The notes under the pieces: model-generated
The model's database searches: none
The model's input: only the letters and a program-made list of their open reading frames with translations
What the model was told of the DNA's origin: nothing
NCBI RefSeq assembly: GCF_900566085.1
Contig: NZ_UPHT01000172.1
Location: 1-64,000 of the forward strand
Reading direction: 5' to 3'
From: Mycobacterium attenuatum
GTDB taxonomy: Bacteria > Actinomycetota > Actinomycetes > Mycobacteriales > Mycobacteriaceae
DNA: 64,000 nt
Position numbers and translations under genes: made by a program
Shown: positions 28,247 to 41,755 of the stretch, in pieces
Numbering within the stretch: the stretch's first letter is position 1
Layout: every line of letters starts with the position of its first letter

Positions 28247-29377
28247 TCAGGGCTTGAACGGATTGACCGCAAACTGGATCACCCGATACGGCGCTCGGGC
28301 GCGCGGGTCGGCATTGTTCCATTGGCTGACGAATATCCGCAGCTCATCGAGGGTCGAACCGGGCGAGATATACCCGCCATAGGGCTCCGCGAGTCGATTG
28401 TCATACGGCGGCGGCAGGCTGTCGGCCGGGTCGGGCCACTCGTCGTGCTGCACCACCGTGGTCACCGGGGCAGTACCCAGCGTCGTCGGATCCTCGGCCA
28501 CCCGGACCTCCATGTCGCCGGTGCTGGCGTTGAAATACGACAGCACCGTCTTACCCTCGATCTGCCGGACGCTCAGCTCGCCGACCTGGTCTGGCCACAG
28601 CGGGGTGGCTGGCTTGTTCCAGCCGCCGCCGGGTCCGCCGGCCCAGCCCTGCCATCGCGATCGGTCGGTGAACGCCTCGGGCGTGGACCGGTACAGCACC
28701 GCCGGCTGCCGGCGGGTGAAGCTGTCGGCCACGATGTACACCCACCCGGTGGGCGAATCCGGCGTCGGGATCGGGTCGTAGTAGCCGCTGATCTGTGTCT
28801 GCGCCCCGCCCGCATACGAGCCGTCACGCCGCGACCCCGGAACGGTCCGCCAGCCGCCGCGCACCGGCTCGGCAACCACCAGCCGCGAGTTCAGCGGCTC
28901 CAAATCTTTGGTCGTGGCCACCAGCAGATAGTTGCGGCGGTTGATCTGCACCACCCCGGCGGGCAGCTGCGAAGTTCCCGGTGGTGTCGGATCGGCCAGC
29001 AACGGCTTGCTCACCCCGGTGACGCCGGTGTAGCGCACCCCGTCGGGGTCGTCCACCGACTCCGTGTCGACATGCAGCGCAACCGGCGCATACCAGCCGC
29101 CGAACCCGACGCCCTGGCCGGCGAAGCTGTCCCCGCACACCTGCAGCAATTGGCTGGGAAATTCCACGAACTCGCACAGGTCGGTAGCGCCGATGCCGTA
29201 GTCCCCGGTCGGAGTTCCGGTACCGGCCGTCGGGCCGATCCGCAGCACCTGACCCGGCGCCAGCGGCTGCAGGATCGGCTCCGGCACCGGCGCCGGCGGA
29301 TCGGCATGCGCCAGCCAAACGCATTGTGGCGCAACCAAAAATAATGCGGCTAGCACTGCCCACCGCGCGGAGATCAC
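28247..29377 (-). CDS. Exported DUF4185-type protein, Rv3707c homologue
   Basis: A 376-residue secreted protein. The N-terminal signal peptide (VLAALFLVAPQCVWLAHADP) is followed by a beta-propeller-like domain with GVGFGGWYAPVAL, GWVYIVADSFTRRQPAVLYR and YGGYISPGSTLDELRIFVSQW, typical of DUF4185/glycosyl-hydrolase-like proteins. A surface carbohydrate-related role is possible but unproven. The start is GTG at 29377, only 7 bases after the asd stop, so it is cotranscribed with ask-asd. Confidence 0.82.
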   Translation of the reverse strand: MISARWAVLAALFLVAPQCVWLAHADPPAPVPEPILQPLAPGQVLRIGPTAGTGTPTGDYGIGATDLCEFVEFPSQLLQVCGDSFAGQGVGFGGWYAPVALHVDTESVDDPDGVRYTGVTGVSKPLLADPTPPGTSQLPAGVVQINRRNYLLVATTKDLEPLNSRLVVAEPVRGGWRTVPGSRRDGSYAGGAQTQISGYYDPIPTPDSPTGWVYIVADSFTRRQPAVLYRSTPEAFTDRSRWQGWAGGPGGGWNKPATPLWPDQVGELSVRQIEGKTVLSYFNASTGDMEVRVAEDPTTLGTAPVTTVVQHDEWPDPADSLPPPYDNRLAEPYGGYISPGSTLDELRIFVSQWNNADPRARAPYRVIQFAVNPFKP

Positions 29378-29384
29378 CCGCGGG

Positions 29385-31694
<2,310 letters not shown>

Positions 31695-31800
31695 TGATCT
31701 TTTCCTGTCTTGATTGGCCCGGGTTTGAGTCCACAACAGGATACGTGGACGCGCATCTCAATTTTATGGGCGATACCCGCGGGCGGCCCGTGCCCGTCGA

Positions 31801-33979
<2,179 letters not shown>

Positions 33980-34242
33980 GCTGACGTCGGCACACCGGCG
34001 CTACCGCGGGGACCACCCGCGCCGTACTACGGCGTCGCTCCACCCCGGCCGCGGAACTCGTTGTCGGGCCGGGGTCGCCGCGTGAAGACGCGGTGACGTC
34101 ACGATCGCGGGAGTCGTGCTTGGGCATTGCGGCGACCGTAATCGGCGCGGCGAGCTCAATCTGGAGGCTGAATATGGCACTCAGTTATCAGGTGTGCATA
34201 GGACATGCCGTCGGCCGCTCAGAAAATTCGCGCTGCGGCCAA

Positions 34243-34809
34243 CTAGTTCTCGAAGAACGCACGTAACAGCCGGTGGACCGCTCCGGCCGGATTCTGTGCC
34301 CCGCCCGGCATCGTGAGGTTGCTGAACAGGTACCCATTGAGCAGCCGACTCAACTCGTCCATCTGCTCAGGCGTCGGGGTGAAGCCGGCCGCCTCGAGGA
34401 TCAGCGTGGCGGTTTTCACCGCGGCTGCCTGCAGTGCGATCAGGAACGGCTGCAGCTCGGGCCGGCGCGTCCCCTCCAGGAACAGCTCAAACCGCGCCAG
34501 CGTGTAGCGTCGCGCCCGCTCATCGGGGTCGGCAAGGAGACGCGTCAGGAGCGCTTCGACGCCGTCACGGGTCAGCGAACCGACCGCGGTTTGCAACGCC
34601 GCCACGCGTTGCCAGTGCAGGTCGACGGTGCGGGCCGCGGTCGCTTCGAGCAATGCCTGACGTGTCCGGAAGTAGTTCGACGTGGTGCCCGCGGGCAACC
34701 CCGCCCGCTCGTCGACCTGCCGATGTGTGAGCCCGCCGACTCCGACGTCGGCGAGGATGTCGATGGCGACGTCGAGGATTCGGGTGCGGCGTTGCGGGTT
34801 GGGTGGCAT
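34243..34809 (-). CDS. TetR family regulator
   Basis: A 188-residue repressor with an N-terminal TetR HTH (RRTRILDVAIDILADVGVGG, LTHRQVDERAGLPAGTTSNY) and a helical ligand domain. It is the second gene of a pair: its ATG overlaps the stop of the membrane protein gene (TGATG). Twin palindromes around the first gene's start are the likely operators, making this an autoregulated unit. The ligand is unknown; the pair is not in the leuA-dnaQ interval of H37Rv as I remember it. Confidence 0.9.
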   Translation of the reverse strand: MPPNPQRRTRILDVAIDILADVGVGGLTHRQVDERAGLPAGTTSNYFRTRQALLEATAARTVDLHWQRVAALQTAVGSLTRDGVEALLTRLLADPDERARRYTLARFELFLEGTRRPELQPFLIALQAAAVKTATLILEAAGFTPTPEQMDELSRLLNGYLFSNLTMPGGAQNPAGAVHRLLRAFFEN

Positions 34810-35246
34810 CAGTCGGTGTAGCGCAGCCGCCAGAACATGGTCAGGAACGCCGGATACACCGCGATCAGCAGTAGATAGCTGAACCACAGTGGAAACCACG
34901 TCACGATCGACACGTCCCTGACCACATACGACATGTAGGCGTGTAGCGGCACGCTGCCGGCGATGTAGACCACCGACGCGGTGAACAACAGCCGATGCCG
35001 TTTGCCGGTGAAGCGGACACGGTGCCACACCAGGATGCCGGTGACGGCCGCATATGTCATCGGCACCAGCAGGATTCGATCCGTCGTCACCGTCACCACG
35101 TAGCGCAGCGCTGTCTCGTCTCCGAAGATCACGCGGTACAGGTGTAAGGCGACGCCCAGACAAATGGTCACGCTCGCGGCTTCCCGGAAGAAGTAGCCGT
35201 GCCGGCGATACATACGCGGATCTACTACGTGCGTAGTGGTTATCAT
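34809..35246 (-). CDS. Four-helix membrane protein controlled by TetR
   Basis: A 145-residue integral membrane protein with four predicted helices (SVTICLGVALHLYRVIF, ILLVPMTYAAVTGILVW, LLFTASVVYIAGSVPLHAY, WFPLWFSYLLLIAVYPAFL). No transporter or enzyme motif is recognised. Histidines sit in two helices (ALHLYR, VPLHAY) and could bind haem or metal, but this is speculation. It is the first gene of the TetR operon. Confidence 0.75.
   Translation of the reverse strand: MITTTHVVDPRMYRRHGYFFREAASVTICLGVALHLYRVIFGDETALRYVVTVTTDRILLVPMTYAAVTGILVWHRVRFTGKRHRLLFTASVVYIAGSVPLHAYMSYVVRDVSIVTWFPLWFSYLLLIAVYPAFLTMFWRLRYTD
35224..35237. promoter_or_regulatory. TetR-type operator palindrome 1
   Basis: ACTACG-TG-CGTAGT is a perfect 6+2+6 inverted repeat just inside the first codons of the membrane protein gene. 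It shares its ACTAC half-site with the second palindrome 38 bases away. Confidence 0.7.
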
Positions 35247-35261
35247 GCGCGCCACAGTACC

Positions 35262-35275
35262 ACTACATCTGTAGT
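35262..35275. promoter_or_regulatory. TetR-type operator palindrome 2
   Basis: ACTACA-TC-TGTAGT is a perfect 6+2+6 inverted repeat upstream of the ATG at 35246, where the promoter should be. With palindrome 1 it brackets the start codon. Confidence 0.75.
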
Positions 35276-35285
35276 ACAGCAAAGT

Positions 35286-36275
35286 TCAGAAAAGAGCGAG
35301 CTGCTCGTCGACCAGGCTGGGGTCGGTGAATTCCTCCATGCTGGTGCCGCCGAGGACGGATTCCACGCAGTCCATGAACTGGGCGTCGGAAACCACCGGC
35401 ACTCCCAGCTGCCGGGCGTGATAGCCCTTGCCCTGCTCGGGCGCGGCATCGTTGCAAACCACCAGCGAGGTCTCCCGGTCCACATCGTCGCTGTAGGCCA
35501 GCCCCGCATACAGGATCCGCTCGACCAGTTCCTCGTGCGTCCGACCCACCTCGGCGGCCAACGCCACCCGCATGCCTTGGACCAGGGGCCGGCCCGTGAC
35601 GTAGCGGCCCGGGTTGAGATATGGGCAGGGCATCCGGGACGCCATCACCTTCAGTGGGCGCAGCTCGTCGTGGGTCACTCGCCCGTTGGGCCAACGCCGT
35701 CGGGTCACCGGACGTATCGGCAACCAAACATCCAGTTCCCGGGCGCGCTCGAGAGCGGGCGTCAGAATCCCGGTCAACACCAGCGCATCGTCGAACGCGT
35801 CATGCGGGCGCTCCTGGGCGACACCCCAGTGCGCGGCGAGCGTCTCCAGCCGCAGATTGTCGATGCCCAGCTCGAGCCGGCGGGCCAGCTCGACAGTGCA
35901 CATGACAGTGTCGACGGGAAGTTCGGCGTCGGCGAGTTCGGCTTCCGCGGCCAGGAATGCGTAGTCGAACGCGACGTTATGCGCTACCAGGGTGCGCCCA
36001 CGCAGCACCTCGACCACAGCACTTGCAATATCACCGAATTGCGGCTGGTCTTCAAGCATCGCGGCGGTCAGACCGTGAACATGGGTGGGACCGGGGTCCA
36101 CTCCGGGATTGAGCAGGCTGACCACCGACTGCTCCACCCGCCCGTCGGCGTCGAGGCCCAGCGCGGCGATGCTGATGATCCGAGCCTGACCCGGGCGAAA
36201 ACCGGAGGTCTCGACATCGATGACGGCCCAACCCTCGTGCGGGTGGCTGGCCGGCCTTCCCCAGGTGTGGCTCAC
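35286..36275 (-). CDS. dnaQ: DnaQ-like DEDDh 3-5 exonuclease (Rv3711c homologue)
   Basis: A 329-residue exonuclease from GTG at 36275, the H37Rv length as I remember it. The DEDDh residues are visible: VIDVETSG (Asp, Glu), HNVAFDYAFL (Asp), and HDAFDDALVL (His, Asp). The C-terminal third (VERILYAGLAYSDDVDRETSLVVCN onward) resembles a BRCT-type module. An in-frame ATG at 36305 would add ten residues. Mycobacterial proofreading is mainly done by the DnaE1 PHP domain, so this paralogue probably has an accessory repair role. Confidence 0.9.
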   Translation of the reverse strand: MSHTWGRPASHPHEGWAVIDVETSGFRPGQARIISIAALGLDADGRVEQSVVSLLNPGVDPGPTHVHGLTAAMLEDQPQFGDIASAVVEVLRGRTLVAHNVAFDYAFLAAEAELADAELPVDTVMCTVELARRLELGIDNLRLETLAAHWGVAQERPHDAFDDALVLTGILTPALERARELDVWLPIRPVTRRRWPNGRVTHDELRPLKVMASRMPCPYLNPGRYVTGRPLVQGMRVALAAEVGRTHEELVERILYAGLAYSDDVDRETSLVVCNDAAPEQGKGYHARQLGVPVVSDAQFMDCVESVLGGTSMEEFTDPSLVDEQLALF

Positions 36276-36359
36276 AGGGATGAGAATGGCATGCCCGACC
36301 GACATCAGAGGCGTCGCTGCACATCGTGTCGGCCCTTAAGTCGTCAAGGCGACCCCCAG

Positions 36360-36457
36360 CGCCCGGCGCCACCAGCGCCGAGCCTGCGATCGCCCCCCAA
36401 CCCCACCAGGCCGACCCGCTACGCCCGGCGCCACCAGCGCCGAGCCTGCGATCGCCC
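36360..36457. repeat. 62-bp period direct duplication upstream of murT
   Basis: A 36-base sequence (CGCCCGGCGCCACCAGCGCC...) occurs identically at 36360-36395 and 36422-36457, separated by 26 bases. The second copy ends 14 bases before the murT start, so the duplication may add a second regulatory site. Confidence 0.85.
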
Positions 36458-36471
36458 TTAAACTCACCCGG

Positions 36472-37713
36472 GTGATCACCTCCCGGGCCCGCCTTGCCCT
36501 CGCCGCCGGAGCGAGTGCGCGTTGGGCATCGCGAGTCACCGGACGCGGAGCCGGCGCGATGATCGGCGGCCTGGTCGCGATGACCCTGGACCGCTCGGTG
36601 CTGCGCCAACTCGCCGCCGGCCGTCGCACGGTGATCGTCACCGGGACCAACGGCAAGTCCACGACCACCCGGATGGCCGCGGCCGCGCTCGGCACGCTGG
36701 GCCCGGTGGCCACCAACGCCGAGGGCGCCAACATGGACGCCGGCCTGGTGGCCGCGCTGGCCGCGGATCGTCACGCCGAGCGGGCGGTACTCGAAGTCGA
36801 CGAAATGCACGTGCCGCACGTCTGCGATGCGGTGCAACCCGCCGTGATCGTCTTGCTCAACTTGTCGCGGGATCAGCTGGATCGCGTCGGCGAGATCAAC
36901 GTGATCGAACGCACGCTGCGGGCCGGTCTGGCCCGCCAGCCAGCAGCCGTCGTCGTCGCCAACTGCGACGACGTCCTAATGACGTCGGCGGCCTACGACA
37001 GCTCACACGTGGTGTGGGTGGCCGCGGGCGGCTCCTGGTCCAACGACTCGGTGAGCTGCCCCCGCAGCGGCGAGGTCATCGTCCGTGAGCACGGCACCTG
37101 GTACAGCACCGGCGCCGACTTCAAGCGACCCAGCCCGCAATGGTGGTTCGACGACCACACTCTCTACGGGCCCGACGGGCTGGCGCTGCCGATGCGGTTG
37201 GCGCTCCCGGGCGCGGTGAACCGTGGCAACGCCGCCCAGGCCATCGCGGCCGCCGTCACGCTGGGCGCCGATCCGCGGAAAGCGGTCGCTGCCGTCTGCG
37301 AAGTCGACCAGGTCGCCGGACGCTATCGAACCGTCCGGATCGGCGCGCATGAGGTGCGGATCCTGCTGGCCAAGAACCCGGCCGGCTGGCAAGAAGCACT
37401 GTCGATGGTGGACCAGCACGCGGCCGCGGTGGTTATCGCGGTCAACGGTCAGGTGCCCGACGGCGAGGACCTGTCGTGGCTATGGGACGTGCGCTTCGAG
37501 CACTTCGCGGACACCTTCAAAACAACCCCGGTGGTAGCCGCCGGCGAACGCGGCACGGACCTGGCGGTGCGTCTGGGATACGCCGGCGTCGAACACACCT
37601 TGGTGCACGACACCATGGCGGCCATCGCATCCTGCCCGCCCGGCCAGGTCGAGGTCGTCGCCAACTACACCGCGTTTCTGCAGCTGCAACGAGCATTGGC
37701 GCGCCATGGCTGA
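36472..37713 (+). CDS. murT: Lipid II isoglutaminyl synthase subunit MurT
   Basis: A 413-residue Mur-ligase-like subunit (Rv3712) that activates the D-glutamate alpha-carboxyl group of lipid II for amidation. The ATP loop GTNGKST lies at residues 58-64, with LEVDEMH and the C-terminal MurT domain (VAGRYRTVRIG onward). The four-cysteine zinc ribbon of firmicute MurT is largely lost: only C196 remains (CPRSG), with Ser, Tyr and Gly near the other positions. The start is GTG at 36472 with no obvious ribosome binding site. Its end overlaps gatD by 8 bases. Confidence 0.93.
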   Translation: MITSRARLALAAGASARWASRVTGRGAGAMIGGLVAMTLDRSVLRQLAAGRRTVIVTGTNGKSTTTRMAAAALGTLGPVATNAEGANMDAGLVAALAADRHAERAVLEVDEMHVPHVCDAVQPAVIVLLNLSRDQLDRVGEINVIERTLRAGLARQPAAVVVANCDDVLMTSAAYDSSHVVWVAAGGSWSNDSVSCPRSGEVIVREHGTWYSTGADFKRPSPQWWFDDHTLYGPDGLALPMRLALPGAVNRGNAAQAIAAAVTLGADPRKAVAAVCEVDQVAGRYRTVRIGAHEVRILLAKNPAGWQEALSMVDQHAAAVVIAVNGQVPDGEDLSWLWDVRFEHFADTFKTTPVVAAGERGTDLAVRLGYAGVEHTLVHDTMAAIASCPPGQVEVVANYTAFLQLQRALARHG

Positions 37714-38410
37714 ATCACGAGTGCGGATCGGGCTGGTGCTGCCCGACGTGATGGGCACCTACGGCGACGGCGGCAACGCAGTGGTGCTGCGCCAGCGCCT
37801 GCGCCTGCGTGATATCGCCGCCGAGATCGTCGCGATCACGCTGGCCGATCCGGTGCCGGAGTCGTTGGACCTCTACACGCTGGGCGGCGCGGAAGACTAC
37901 GCCCAGCGACTGGCCACCAAGCACCTGCTGCAGTACCCGGGCCTGCAGCACGCAGCAGCCCGCGGCGCGCCGGTGCTGGCAATCTGCGCGGCCGTCCAGG
38001 TGCTGGGCCAGTGGTACGAGACATCCTCGGGAGAACGAGTCGACGGTGTAGGCCTTCTCGATGCCACCACCTCGCCGCAACAGGCGCGCACCATCGGCGA
38101 GCTGGTCAGCATGCCGTTGCTGACGGGTTTGACCCAGCCGTTGACCGGATTCGAAAACCACCGCGGCGGCACCGTCCTGGGTCCCGCGGCGTCGCCGTTG
38201 GGAGCGGTGGTCAAGGGTGCGGGCAACCGAGCCGGTGACGGCTTCGACGGGGTGGTTCAGGGCGGTGTCGTCGCGACGTACATGCATGGGCCCTGCCTGG
38301 CCCGCAACCCCGAGCTTGCGGATCTGCTGCTCAGCAAGGTAGTAGGTGAGCTGGCGCCGCTGGAACTGCCCGAGGTTGACCTGCTGCGCCGCGAACGACT
38401 GCGCGCTTAA
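37706..38410 (+). CDS. gatD: Lipid II isoglutaminyl synthase glutaminase GatD
   Basis: A 234-residue class I-like glutaminase (Rv3713, earlier cobQ2) that passes ammonia to MurT. Catalytic Cys94 (LAICAAVQVLG) and His194 (YMHGPCLARNP) are present, matching the GatD catalytic pair. The 8-base overlap with murT implies translational coupling. It is essential in related mycobacteria because peptidoglycan crosslinking depends on amidation. Confidence 0.94.
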   Translation: MAESRVRIGLVLPDVMGTYGDGGNAVVLRQRLRLRDIAAEIVAITLADPVPESLDLYTLGGAEDYAQRLATKHLLQYPGLQHAAARGAPVLAICAAVQVLGQWYETSSGERVDGVGLLDATTSPQQARTIGELVSMPLLTGLTQPLTGFENHRGGTVLGPAASPLGAVVKGAGNRAGDGFDGVVQGGVVATYMHGPCLARNPELADLLLSKVVGELAPLELPEVDLLRRERLRA

Positions 38411-39252
38411 GGCCGCCAGCCTCGGGTCAGCAACGCGTTGCGCACCCGGGTAAGGACGTCGTCGGGCCTGTCTTCGGCGATCACCCGGATAATCAGCCAA
38501 CCCAATTGCGCGAGCGTGCGCAGCCGCCATTGGTCGTGCGCATACCGGCGGCGGTCGGTGCGGTGTTGGTCGCCGTCATACTCGGCCGCCACCTGGTATT
38601 TCTCCCAGCCCATGTCCAGCATCGCGATCAGCCGCCAGTTGGCCTGCACCGGTATCTGCGTGCTGGGTGTCGGAAATCCGGCATCGATCAGCAGGAGTCG
38701 CAGCCAGGTTTCCCTGGGGGACGCCGCACCGGCGTCGACGAGCGGCAGCACCTCCCGCAAGCGCCGGACACCACGTGCAGCCGGATAGCGCTTGGCCAAC
38801 AGCAGCACATCTTCGGTTGAGAACGGCGACGCTCGCATGAGTGCGTCGAGGCGCGCCACGGCCTGCCCGCGTGGCAGATGCCTACCGAGGTCATATGCCG
38901 TCCGCGCCAGCGTGGTCACCGGCAGGCCCACCACCCGGGTGATCTCGTCATCGGCGAGAGTTTCGTCGCGAGCGACGAGCCCCCGCGGGGGCCTGGTGTT
39001 GCACCAGATCAACTCGATGGCCACGTCATCGTCGATCCATTGCGCGCCGTGCAGTGCGGATGCGACTACACCGGCAATGACCGCTCGGCGTCCCGACCAT
39101 AGCCATGCCCCGATAGTGCGGTCGCGCAGTGACATGTTGTGCTGCTGGGGGGCGTAGACGCCTGGATACACCCGCCGGTACCACCGTTGCAGCTCATGCC
39201 GGGTCACTTTGCTGGACGAGACAGCTTCGCTGCCGATGAAAATCGCCGTCAT
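38407..39252 (-). CDS. DUF559-type endonuclease-like protein (Rv3714c homologue)
   Basis: About 281 residues. The N-terminal part resembles the AbiEi-type winged-helix region common in actinobacterial DUF559 proteins (VTRHELQRWYRRVYPGVYAP). The C-terminal part looks like a Vsr/restriction-endonuclease fold (VAAEYDGDQHRTDRRRYAHD, LGWLIIRVI), with a conserved Glu-Tyr-Asp-Gly-Asp-x-His. It is likely a nucleic acid enzyme of unknown role. It overlaps the convergent gatD by four bases. Translation may start further upstream (39288). Confidence 0.8.
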   Translation of the reverse strand: MTAIFIGSEAVSSSKVTRHELQRWYRRVYPGVYAPQQHNMSLRDRTIGAWLWSGRRAVIAGVVASALHGAQWIDDDVAIELIWCNTRPPRGLVARDETLADDEITRVVGLPVTTLARTAYDLGRHLPRGQAVARLDALMRASPFSTEDVLLLAKRYPAARGVRRLREVLPLVDAGAASPRETWLRLLLIDAGFPTPSTQIPVQANWRLIAMLDMGWEKYQVAAEYDGDQHRTDRRRYAHDQWRLRTLAQLGWLIIRVIAEDRPDDVLTRVRNALLTRGWRP

Positions 39253-39362
39253 GGTTCGAAATGCTGGCAGCGGGAGCCGACAACTCACCGAGCCTGTAAA
39301 CGTGCAGAGAAAGTGCGAGGAGCGGCCTGCAAAATTACAGGCTCGCCGAAATCACGCCGAAA

Positions 39363-39974
39363 TCAAGCAAGCACGCGACGGCCAGTCAACGCGCGGCCAA
39401 GAGTCAGCTCGTCGGCGAACTCCAGATCACCACCCATCGGCAGACCCGACGCGATCCGGGTCACGGTCAGGCCGGGGATGTCGCGCAGCATCCGCACCAG
39501 GTAGGTAGCAGTCGCCTCGCCCTCGGTGTTCGGGTCGGTGGCGATGATGACCTCGGTGATGTCGACGTTGTCCACCCGCTCGCCGATGCGGCTCAGCAGC
39601 TCTCGGATGCGCAATTGCTCCGGGCCGATCCCAGACAATGGATCCAGCGCACCACCCAAGACGTGGTAGCGACCGCGGAATTCGCGGGTGCGCTCGACTG
39701 CCTGGATGTCCTTGGGCTCTTCGACGACGCACACCAGGGAGCCGTCTCGACGAGGGTCAGCACAGATGCGACAACGCTCGTCGTCGGCGACGTTGCCGCA
39801 GACGGCACAGAACCGCACGCCGTCGCGCACCCGGCCCAGCACGGCGGTCAGCCGGTCGATGTCCGACGGCTCGACCGACAAGAGGTGAAACGCGATGCGC
39901 TGCGCACTCTTGGGTCCGATACCCGGCAGCTTGCCGAGTTCGTCGATCAAATCCTGGACAGGCCCCTCGAACAT
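39363..39974 (-). CDS. recR: Recombination protein RecR
   Basis: A 203-residue recombination mediator of the RecFOR pathway. It has a helix-hairpin-helix N-terminus ([24 protein letters not shown]), a four-cysteine zinc finger ([16 protein letters not shown]) and a Toprim domain ([29 protein letters not shown]). It lies 11 bases after the ybaB-family gene, the usual arrangement. Confidence 0.97.
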   Translation of the reverse strand: MFEGPVQDLIDELGKLPGIGPKSAQRIAFHLLSVEPSDIDRLTAVLGRVRDGVRFCAVCGNVADDERCRICADPRRDGSLVCVVEEPKDIQAVERTREFRGRYHVLGGALDPLSGIGPEQLRIRELLSRIGERVDNVDITEVIIATDPNTEGEATATYLVRMLRDIPGLTVTRIASGLPMGGDLEFADELTLGRALTGRRVLA

Positions 39975-39985
39975 GTCGGCGCGGA

Positions 39986-40384
39986 TCAGACCCCCGGCAT
40001 ACCGGGCGCACCGGGCATACCCGGCATACCAGGCATACCCGGCGCACCGGGCATACCCGGCGCCCCCGGCGGCGCTGGCGGGCGCATCGCCCCGGCCAGC
40101 GCCCCCAGCCGTTCCTGCGCCATCTTGGTCACCTGCTGCGACGCATCGCGCATCGCACCGACGATCAGGTCCTGCAACGTCTCGATGTCACCCGGATCCA
40201 CAACCTTGGGGTCGATCGTCACACCGATCACTTCGCCGCTGCCTTTGACGCGAACCTGAACGAGGCCGCCGCCGGCTTGCCCGTGCACCTCAGAGTTCGC
40301 CAGTTGTTGCTGGGCTTCCAGTAGCTTCTGCTGCATCTGCTGCGCTTGGGCGAGCAGTGCGGACATATCGCCTCCGGGTTGCAT
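39986..40384 (-). CDS. YbaB/EbfC nucleoid-associated protein with collagen-like tail
   Basis: A 132-residue DNA-binding YbaB/EbfC protein (Rv3716c). The coiled-coil start ([20 protein letters not shown]) and the core [18 protein letters not shown] are canonical. The last 30 residues form a Gly-X-Pro-type tail ([20 protein letters not shown]), encoded by a tandem 9-base repeat at about 39990-40065. It sits in an operon with recR. Confidence 0.93.
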   Translation of the reverse strand: MQPGGDMSALLAQAQQMQQKLLEAQQQLANSEVHGQAGGGLVQVRVKGSGEVIGVTIDPKVVDPGDIETLQDLIVGAMRDASQQVTKMAQERLGALAGAMRPPAPPGAPGMPGAPGMPGMPGMPGAPGMPGV

Positions 40385-40461
40385 GACAGTCGCCTCGCAT
40401 CTTGGTCTCGAGTTGGTTTCGCCTGCGGTTGTCGGGCGATTCGGAACATTCAGCCTAGACC

Positions 40462-40481
40462 GCGCCAGGTTACCTTGGCGC
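40462..40481. promoter_or_regulatory. Interrupted palindrome before the amidase gene
   Basis: GCGCCA (40462-40467) and TGGCGC (40476-40481) flank AGGTTACCT, itself symmetric. It ends one base before the amidase GTG, between divergent genes; a protein-binding site or 5-prime hairpin. Confidence 0.45.
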
Positions 40482-40482
40482 A

Positions 40483-41250
40483 GTGGACGTACGAGTGGGC
40501 CTGCGTGTCGGGATCGCCTTCCTGCTCAGCGGGGTCATCGGAATACTCACCGGGGCCTGGTTGCCACCGATGACAGCGGCTGCCCCCGCCAGCATCGCCG
40601 GCATGGTCGTATTCATCGATCCCGGCCACAACGGGGCCAACGATGCGTCCATCGGGCGTCAGGTACCCACCGGTCGCGGCGGCACCAAGGACTGCCAAGC
40701 CAGCGGAACGTCGACCAACAGCGGCTATCCGGAACACACCTTCACCTGGGACACCGCGCTTCGGCTACGGGCCGCGCTCAATGCGCTGGGCGTGCGCACC
40801 GCCATGTCGCGCGGCAACGACAACGCGCTGGGGCCATGCGTAGACGAACGCGCCAACATGGCCAACGCCCTGCGCCCGAACGCGGTCGTCAGTCTGCACG
40901 CCGACGGCGGGCCGGCGACGGGCCGCGGCTTCCACGTCAACTACTCCGCCCCGCCTTTGAACGCGACCCAGGCCGGACCGTCGGTGCAGTTCGCCAAGGT
41001 GATGCGGGACCAGCTGCAGGCCTCGGGCATTCCGCCGGCCAACTACATCGGGCAGGACGGCCTGTACGGGCGATCGGACCTGGCGGGCCTGAACCTGGCA
41101 CAGTATCCGTCGATCCTGGTCGAGCTGGGCAACATGAAAAACCCGGCGGACTCGGCGCTGATCGAGTCCGCCGAGGGCCGACAAAAGTACGCCAACGCGC
41201 TGGTCCGCGGCATCGCAGGCTTCCTGGCCGCCCAAAGCCAGGCGCGTTAG
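40483..41250 (+). CDS. ami1: N-acetylmuramoyl-L-alanine amidase (Rv3717 homologue)
   Basis: A 255-residue zinc amidase that removes peptides from peptidoglycan and helps daughter-cell separation. An N-terminal export helix ([18 protein letters not shown]) precedes the Amidase_3 domain. Zinc ligands are H49 (FIDPGHNG), E84 (GYPEHT) and H139 (VSLHADGG), with catalytic E214 ([10 protein letters not shown]). Cys71 and Cys119 can form the known disulfide. The start is GTG at 40483; a shorter start is possible. It converges on the SRPBCC gene with a 4-base overlap. Confidence 0.94.
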   Translation: MDVRVGLRVGIAFLLSGVIGILTGAWLPPMTAAAPASIAGMVVFIDPGHNGANDASIGRQVPTGRGGTKDCQASGTSTNSGYPEHTFTWDTALRLRAALNALGVRTAMSRGNDNALGPCVDERANMANALRPNAVVSLHADGGPATGRGFHVNYSAPPLNATQAGPSVQFAKVMRDQLQASGIPPANYIGQDGLYGRSDLAGLNLAQYPSILVELGNMKNPADSALIESAEGRQKYANALVRGIAGFLAAQSQAR

Positions 41251-41684
41251 CCTTCCAGTTCCTTCTTCAGGTTGGCCAGTACCTCGCCCTGAATCCGCTT
41301 CAAGCCCAGCGGCGCAAACGTCTTCTCAAAGAAGCCCTTGACGCCTCCGGCGCCGTTCCAGCTGGTCTTGACGGTGACGCTGCATCCCGGTCCCGCGGGA
41401 GCCACCGTCCAATTCGTGATCATGGACGAGTTCGCGTCCTTCTCGATCACCGTGTGGCCCGCAACGTCGACGCTGACTTCTACATTGCGCACTCGTGATT
41501 TGGTCGCCTGCAGCCGCCACTTCGCGACGGTTCCCTGCCCCCGGCCACCGTCGAGTACCTCGTACTCGCTGTACTGCGAAGAAAGGATTTTCGGGCGGAT
41601 ATTCCGGTAATCGGCCACTGCGTCGAGTGCGGCCGCGGGCTCAGCATTGATCACGATAGTGCTGGCTGCGCTCACCTGTGCCAT
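41247..41684 (-). CDS. SRPBCC (START-like) family protein, Rv3718c homologue
   Basis: A 145-residue polyketide cyclase/START-fold protein with a hydrophobic cavity. The N-terminal strand TIVINAEPAAALDAVADY and the central GQGTVAKWRL and SMITNWTVAP strands are typical. ATG at 41684 has GGAGGAG nine bases upstream. It probably binds a lipid or hydrophobic ligand. It is divergent from the 10-methyl fatty acid pair. Confidence 0.86.
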   Translation of the reverse strand: MAQVSAASTIVINAEPAAALDAVADYRNIRPKILSSQYSEYEVLDGGRGQGTVAKWRLQATKSRVRNVEVSVDVAGHTVIEKDANSSMITNWTVAPAGPGCSVTVKTSWNGAGGVKGFFEKTFAPLGLKRIQGEVLANLKKELEG

Positions 41685-41755
41685 CAGGTGCAACTCCTCC
41701 GTTTCGAGCCCGCGCGCGGATGCAGGGGCCGTGGTCGGTGACTACGATATATGTG

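Noticed and set aside
33980-34242. Possible terminator CGCGGG/CCCGCG after leuA
   Set aside because: Six-base GC stem in GC-rich DNA without a T-run is expected by chance.
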